Source: Natrialbaceae archaeon Tc-Br11_E2g1
GTDB lineage: Archaea; Halobacteriota; Halobacteria; Halobacteriales; Natrialbaceae
DNA: 9,414 bases
Assembly: GCA_001564255.1 (NCBI GenBank)
Contig: LKNC01000086.1
Location: 1 to 9,414, forward strand
Reading direction: 5' to 3'
Below the pieces are notes generated by a model. The model did no database searches. It was not told where the DNA came from and worked only from the letters and a program-made list of their open reading frames with translations. The translations under genes were made by a program, and so were the position numbers. Shown in pieces: positions 6,213 through 9,414 of the stretch. Within the stretch, counting starts at the first letter, position 1. Each line of letters opens with the position of its first letter.

Positions 6213-6286
6213 CCTTCCCCGGCCTCGGTGGGGGGAGGGCGCCGAACCGTTCGGGGAGACGGGAGTCTCACCTTTGTGTATACACA
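6213..6286 (-). promoter_or_regulatory. Candidate promoter and 5' leader hairpin of the exported-protein operon
   Basis: A perfect 12-base palindrome TGTGTATACACA (6275-6286) is the best TATA-like element upstream of the minus-strand start at 6192. It would give a leader of roughly 60 bases. Within that leader, CCTTCCCC (6213-6220) can pair with GGGGGGAGG (6230-6238) around a 9-base loop. In the mRNA this would sequester the purine-rich GGGGAAGG, the only Shine-Dalgarno-like stretch, although it lies some 20 bases before the ATG. The palindrome might be an operator, a TATA box or both. Confidence 0.4.
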
Positions 6287-6448
6287 GCAATGACGTTCTT
6301 CCCGTGGAGCCTATCACGTTTCAGGGGGGACCAACGGAGCCACTGTCCTGGCGATTCACAGTGGTAGGGGGAACGTATCCCTCGTCGTGACGGTCACCGT
6401 CCCCGACTCGAGGCCGACGCGTCCGAGCCGAAGACGTTCAGCCGGCGG

Positions 6449-6542
6449 TTTATTTCATCAACGCCGGGTTCACCCGGGGACAGCCCCCTCATGTTTAACC
6501 GTCGGTTTCGGGTACCCCCGTATACGCCCGAATCGGGGGGAG
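6449..6542 (+). promoter_or_regulatory. Promoter region and ribosome binding site of the DUF7344 gene
   Basis: Two plus-strand TATA-like elements are visible, TTTATTTC (6449-6456) and TGTTTAACC (6491-6499). The second lies about 52 bases before the GTG at 6547, giving a short leader that contains GGGGGGAG (6535-6542), a purine-rich ribosome binding site 4 bases from the start. This site supports the GTG. A perfect inverted repeat CCGGGT-TC-ACCCGG (6464-6477) lies between the two TATA-like elements and is a reasonable operator candidate. The remaining part, 6287-6448, shows nothing further. Confidence 0.5.
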
Positions 6543-6546
6543 ACAC

Positions 6547-7128
6547 GTGAACGACGGAGACCCCATCGTAGCCCCGGAGACACCTGTGGCTGAGTCGGCG
6601 GATATCTCGCGTGAGGAGATATTCACCGTGTTGAGCAACGGACGACGGCGGCGAGTCCTCGAGTACCTCGAGGCCCACGACGAACCGCGGGTCGACCTCC
6701 GGACGCTGGTCGATACGCTGGCGGAGTGGGAGTACGGAGAACCCACAGAGACCCTCTCCTGGAAGGAACGAAAGCGTGTGTACACGGCGCTTCGCCAGTC
6801 CCATCTCCCGAAGTTGGCCGAGGCGGGGGCGATCGAGTACGACCCCTCCCGTGGAGAGGTGGAACTCACCGACGACACCCGGGAGTTCCAGGTGTACCTG
6901 GAGTACGTCCCGGAGGGGGACATCCCCTGGAGTCTCTGTTATCTCGGACTCGCCGGCATCGGCACGACGATGGTGGCACTGTCGTGGCTGGCGGTCTTCC
7001 CGTTCGGCGGCGTCCCCGGCCGTGTCCTCTCGGTGGTCCTGCTCGCGATGTTTTCGGTCTCCGCGCTCGCCCACACCTATCACTCACGACGCAACCGCCT
7101 CGGATCGAGACGGTCTCACGGGAACTGA
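6547..7128 (+). CDS. Winged-helix DUF7344-type protein with two C-terminal membrane helices
   Basis: A 193-residue protein. After a 20-residue acidic leader, residues 21-115 form a winged-helix domain of the haloarchaeal DUF7344 type, recognised by EIFTVLSNGRRRRVLEYL, a second helix LRTLVDTLAEWEYGEP, then KRVYTALRQSHLPKLAEAGA and the wing IEYDPSRGEVELT. Two membrane helices follow (about 128-151 and 157-177), with a short Arg-rich tail (SRRNRLGSRRS). The DNA-binding part and the tail should therefore both be cytoplasmic, giving a membrane-anchored DNA-binding protein. The GTG start is supported by GGGGGGAG just upstream. The gene is divergent from the exported-protein genes, with 354 bases between the two starts. 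A role as regulator of that operon is inferred from arrangement. No ligand-binding domain is apparent. Confidence 0.88.
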   Translation: MNDGDPIVAPETPVAESADISREEIFTVLSNGRRRRVLEYLEAHDEPRVDLRTLVDTLAEWEYGEPTETLSWKERKRVYTALRQSHLPKLAEAGAIEYDPSRGEVELTDDTREFQVYLEYVPEGDIPWSLCYLGLAGIGTTMVALSWLAVFPFGGVPGRVLSVVLLAMFSVSALAHTYHSRRNRLGSRRSHGN

Positions 7129-7165
7129 CGAACACAACGGTTTCGGTCCCGGTCGCACTCGAAGA

Positions 7166-7173
7166 AGTTAACC
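7166..7173 (+). promoter_or_regulatory. TATA-like promoter of the zinc ribbon gene
   Basis: AGTTAACC (7166-7173) lies about 31 bases before the ATG at 7201 in the 72-base gap after the DUF7344 gene. No Shine-Dalgarno-like sequence precedes the ATG, so a leaderless mRNA is likely and the gene need not depend on its upstream neighbour. Confidence 0.45.
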
Positions 7174-7200
7174 TCGCGCGCTCGAGAGTATCGACCACTG

Positions 7201-7620
7201 ATGACCTGGATTCGCGCGCTGGCCGCTGCGGGACTCTCGGTGTTCTTCCCCGGCGCTGGCCACGCCCTGATTCGGGACTGGGGGCGAGCCCTGCTCTTTG
7301 CCGGACTGTTCGTCCTCACTGCCGTGTTTTTCTTCCCACTCGAGTCGCTCTCGGCTGCCGGCTCGGTGTCGGAAGCGACGACGATATTCGAAACCGAGAC
7401 CTCGCGGCTCAACCAGTTTATGCTCTCGTTTATCGTGTTCTTCGCGGCGGTCGATTCGGCACTCCGGGCAGTCGGCTATCCGCGGGGGGCGGGCTCGAAC
7501 GCCGGGGATGACGGCCCGAGCTGTCCACACTGTGGGAAAGAACTCGACGAGGATATCGACTTCTGTCACTGGTGTACGACCCGTCTCGAGCCCGAAACCG
7601 AGAGAGAAGAGGCCGACTAG
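7201..7620 (+). CDS. Small membrane protein with C-terminal zinc ribbon
   Basis: A 139-residue protein. The N-terminal half is membrane-embedded, with a first hydrophobic stretch containing LSVFFPGAGHALIRDWGRA (a loop reminiscent of TM2-like proteins), a helix at about 29-47 (RALLFAGLFVLTAVFFFPL) and another at about 72-90. After a glycine-rich linker comes a treble-clef or zinc-ribbon motif CPHC (C108, C111) and CHWC (C122, C125) with an acidic spacer, then a charged tail. This matches a small haloarchaeal family annotated simply as zinc ribbon domain proteins. Zinc binding is strongly suggested by the four cysteines; the partner is unknown. It converges on the dehydroquinate synthase gene, with 31 bases between stops. 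Confidence 0.88.
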   Translation: MTWIRALAAAGLSVFFPGAGHALIRDWGRALLFAGLFVLTAVFFFPLESLSAAGSVSEATTIFETETSRLNQFMLSFIVFFAAVDSALRAVGYPRGAGSNAGDDGPSCPHCGKELDEDIDFCHWCTTRLEPETEREEAD

Positions 7621-7651
7621 TGCTGCCGGACGGACGTCGTTGCCGCCCTCG

Positions 7652-8836
7652 TCATTTCTCGATGATGCTCTCGGTGACTGCCTCGCCGAAGTGGCGAGCC
7701 GTATCCTCGTAGTGGAGTTTGAGCTCGTCGCCTTCCTCGAGGTCGGTCACCGCCGTTCGGCCCTCGGACGTGGCGACCTTGATCGTCTCCGCGTTCTGGA
7801 GGAGGGTCTCGACGCGGTCGCCCTTCGCGGTCTCGAGTGCGAGTCGGAACATCGGTCGTTTCTCGATTTTTACCCGCCCGACGATCGCCTCGCGGGTCCG
7901 CCCCTCCAGGTCGACGACCTGGACCTCGTCGCCACTCCGGAGCTCAGAGAGGTACTTCGTCCCGCCCTCGGGCGTGCGAACGTAGGCGTGGACCGCGCCG
8001 GCGTTGACCCGGAACGGCCGGGAGGCGACGTACGGTGATTCGGCGGTCTCCGCGTGGACGAAGACGAGTCCACGGGACATCGAGCCGATGAGCATCCCCT
8101 CGTCGTGTTCGAGTAAGTTTGCGGTGTCGACACAGACCCGGTCGGCCGAACCGGCACGTTCGATCTCGAGGAGTTCGCCCCACTGTAACTCGAGGCTCTC
8201 GCGATCGGCCTCCTCGCGGACCTCGACGGTCTTTCGGATCTCGTCGGGGTCGTCCGAATCGAGCAAGACGGCATCGGAGCCGATCTCGAGGGTCTCGAAG
8301 GCGGTTTTGGCTTCCTCGGCGCTCGTCACCCCCGCGATGAGTTCGGTCTCCTCGCCGATCCGGGCGATCAGGTTCTCGAGGGGGATGATCGTCCAGTCCT
8401 CGCCGACGACGATCGTGTACTCGCCGTCCTCGGCGGCGGCCTCGGCGAAGGCCTCGTACTCTTTGCCCAAAATGCGCACGTAAGAGCCGTACTCGGCGTC
8501 ACCGTTCCGGCGTAGCGTCGAGAGGTCAGCGGAGCCCGAGAAGTCCGAAGGGAGGTCGATCGTCGCGTCCCCCTCGCCGTCTTTGCCGACGATGTAGGCG
8601 TCGGGGCGCACGTCGGAGTCGGTCTCCTCGTCCTCTGCGTCGTCGATCACCGTCACGTCGCCGTCGGTCCGGAACGCGGCGACGTTGATCTCCCCGAGTT
8701 CACGCACCCGGGCGACGTCCTCCTCGTCGACCAGTACCCAGTCGGCACCCGCTTCTAAGGCGTTCGTGATCCGTGCCCGGCGGTCGTCCCAGTCGCCGAC
8801 TGCGTCGTCGGCTTTGACCCAGACTGCTCTCGTCAT
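7652..8836 (-). CDS. aroB': 3-dehydroquinate synthase II (archaeal type)
   Basis: A 394-residue enzyme of the archaeal route into the shikimate pathway. It converts 2-amino-3,7-dideoxy-D-threo-hept-6-ulosonate to 3-dehydroquinate with NAD+, replacing the bacterial DAHP synthase/AroB pair. Family features, roughly in order: MTRAVWVKADD at the start, GADWVLVDEEDV, DWTIIPLENLIA (about 147-158), RVCVDTANLL (233-242), GMLIGSMSRGLVFVHAE (from 247), RPFRVNAGAVHAYV (273-286), TLLQNAETI (344-352) and ARHFG (380-384). Length is as expected for haloarchaea. I chose ATG 8836 because homologues begin MTRxVWxKAD; the frame extends 19 codons upstream to 8893, but those residues look non-coding. The companion aldolase-type ADH synthase gene is not in this window. 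It is transcribed away from the HAD gene. Confidence 0.96.
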   Translation of the reverse strand: MTRAVWVKADDAVGDWDDRRARITNALEAGADWVLVDEEDVARVRELGEINVAAFRTDGDVTVIDDAEDEETDSDVRPDAYIVGKDGEGDATIDLPSDFSGSADLSTLRRNGDAEYGSYVRILGKEYEAFAEAAAEDGEYTIVVGEDWTIIPLENLIARIGEETELIAGVTSAEEAKTAFETLEIGSDAVLLDSDDPDEIRKTVEVREEADRESLELQWGELLEIERAGSADRVCVDTANLLEHDEGMLIGSMSRGLVFVHAETAESPYVASRPFRVNAGAVHAYVRTPEGGTKYLSELRSGDEVQVVDLEGRTREAIVGRVKIEKRPMFRLALETAKGDRVETLLQNAETIKVATSEGRTAVTDLEEGDELKLHYEDTARHFGEAVTESIIEK

Positions 8837-8975
8837 AGCTCGACTCTCGAAGGCGACGGGCTTGAACGTGGCGGAATCGACAGCCGCCGCCACAGTCCAC
8901 CCCGGGACGATCGATTGAAAGGGAGTGTCTACCAGGCAAAACGTTCAGGGCCGTCGGGGTGCTAGTGGAGAGGGT
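8837..8975. promoter_or_regulatory. Divergent promoter region between dehydroquinate synthase and HAD genes
   Basis: 139 bases that must hold both promoters. On the plus strand GGAGAGGG (8967-8974) directly precedes ATG 8976 and is a ribosome binding site with very short spacing; it supports that start. TATA elements are weak on both strands: GTTCAA about 30 bases upstream of the minus-strand ATG 8836, and CAAAACG around 8937-8943 for the plus strand. No repeat stands out. Confidence 0.4.
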
Positions 8976-9414
8976 ATGCCTTCCTACGACGCGATCTTCT
9001 TCGACCTCGACAACACCATCTGTGAGCCGATCCAGGGCCGGGAGGGGCTCCTCGAGGCCGCCTTCGAACGCGCCGGCGTCGAGCAGTTCTGTACGGTGGC
9101 CGGGCTGCGGAGTGCCTCCAACGCGGTCGTCGACGCCGAGACCGACGAGGAGTACTTCGAGGCGCTGTTCGCGGAGGCAGCAGAGCGTGCCGGCGTCGAC
9201 CCCGCCGTCGCCCCCGAACTCGGTGGGGCGTACCTCGAGACGCTCGACCCCGGCGGCGTCCGATACCGGACGGGCGCGCAAGCCGCCCTCGAATCCGCCG
9301 CCGGACGCGGTCCCGTCGGTCTCATCACGAACGGCACAGAGGGGATGCAATCGCTGAAACTCGAGTCGCTCGGACTCACGGATTTCTTCGACGTGGCCGT
9401 CTTCGTCGATCCGA
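8976..9414 (+). CDS. HAD-superfamily hydrolase, 3' end missing
   Basis: The frame is open from ATG 8976 to the right edge, with 146 residues visible. Motif I is FFDLDNTI with nucleophile D10 and acid/base D12. A helical cap of about 80 residues follows (typical of C1-capped enzymes). Motif II is LITNGT with T118. A lysine in SLKLESLGL (K128) is where motif III is expected, followed by FFDVAVFVDP. Motif IV, the acidic magnesium ligands, would come soon after and lies outside. Members dephosphorylate small phosphorylated metabolites in the cytoplasm. The substrate cannot be told from this part. The cap sequence rules out P-type ATPases. The start is supported by GGAGAGGG just upstream. Confidence 0.92.
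   Translation, partial: MPSYDAIFFDLDNTICEPIQGREGLLEAAFERAGVEQFCTVAGLRSASNAVVDAETDEEYFEALFAEAAERAGVDPAVAPELGGAYLETLDPGGVRYRTGAQAALESAAGRGPVGLITNGTEGMQSLKLESLGLTDFFDVAVFVDP

Noticed and set aside
5215..6390. 391-codon plus-strand open frame
   Set aside because: Antisense to both exported-protein genes, which have signal peptides and mutual similarity. The frame has no recognisable domain.
8837..8893. 19-codon extension of dehydroquinate synthase II
   Set aside because: The family begins at MTRAVWVKADD. The extra residues match nothing typical and would use up the divergent promoter.
1..9414. tRNA genes, CRISPR arrays, insertion sequences or phage genes
   Set aside because: No cloverleaf with a TTCGA-type arm, no regularly spaced repeats and no transposase or integrase motifs were found on reading both strands.

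Overview
The window looks like a haloarchaeal chromosome segment (class Halobacteria). The DNA is very GC-rich and almost every real protein is strongly acidic. CTAG is rare: I noticed only four copies, two at stop codons and two between genes. Several start codons sit about 30 bases downstream of a TATA-like element, as in leaderless transcription. Families recognisable from sequence alone include archaeal 3-dehydroquinate synthase II, an archaeal (ER-type, Ser/His/Asp) signal peptidase and haloarchaeal winged-helix regulators. Family names were assigned from memory of the sequences, without a database search.

Left part (1-2030): the 3' part of a stomatin/prohibitin-like SPFH gene (+), a regulator with two winged-helix domains (+), and, converging on it, a small wHTH-type protein of the DUF7123 kind (-). 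A gene-free stretch of about 430 bases follows (2015-2450). It holds three imperfect copies of an 18-base direct repeat and a run of strong inverted repeats, including a 13-bp bulged hairpin that competes with a downstream pairing.

Central part (2451-7128): a probable secretion and surface-structure locus. On the minus strand, in transcription order, lie two related exported proteins resembling the DUF1102 / SipW-dependent (TasA/camelysin-like) group (6192-5575 and 5516-5010), a SipW-like signal peptidase with a long C-terminal extension (4769-3618), and a two-TM DUF5305 protein (3581-2451). A DUF7344-type winged-helix protein with two C-terminal membrane helices is transcribed divergently (6547-7128). 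It is a natural candidate for a membrane-tethered regulator of the cluster. The two exported proteins share a GVNSDS block and two conserved cysteines. My inference is that the peptidase matures these substrates, which then form or decorate an extracellular filament or surface layer.

Right part (7201-9414): housekeeping-like genes. These are a small membrane protein with a C-terminal zinc ribbon (+), 3-dehydroquinate synthase II of the archaeal aromatic amino acid pathway (-), and, divergent from it, the 5' part of a HAD-family hydrolase (+) that runs off the window. I saw no tRNA, rRNA, CRISPR array, insertion sequence or integrase gene.
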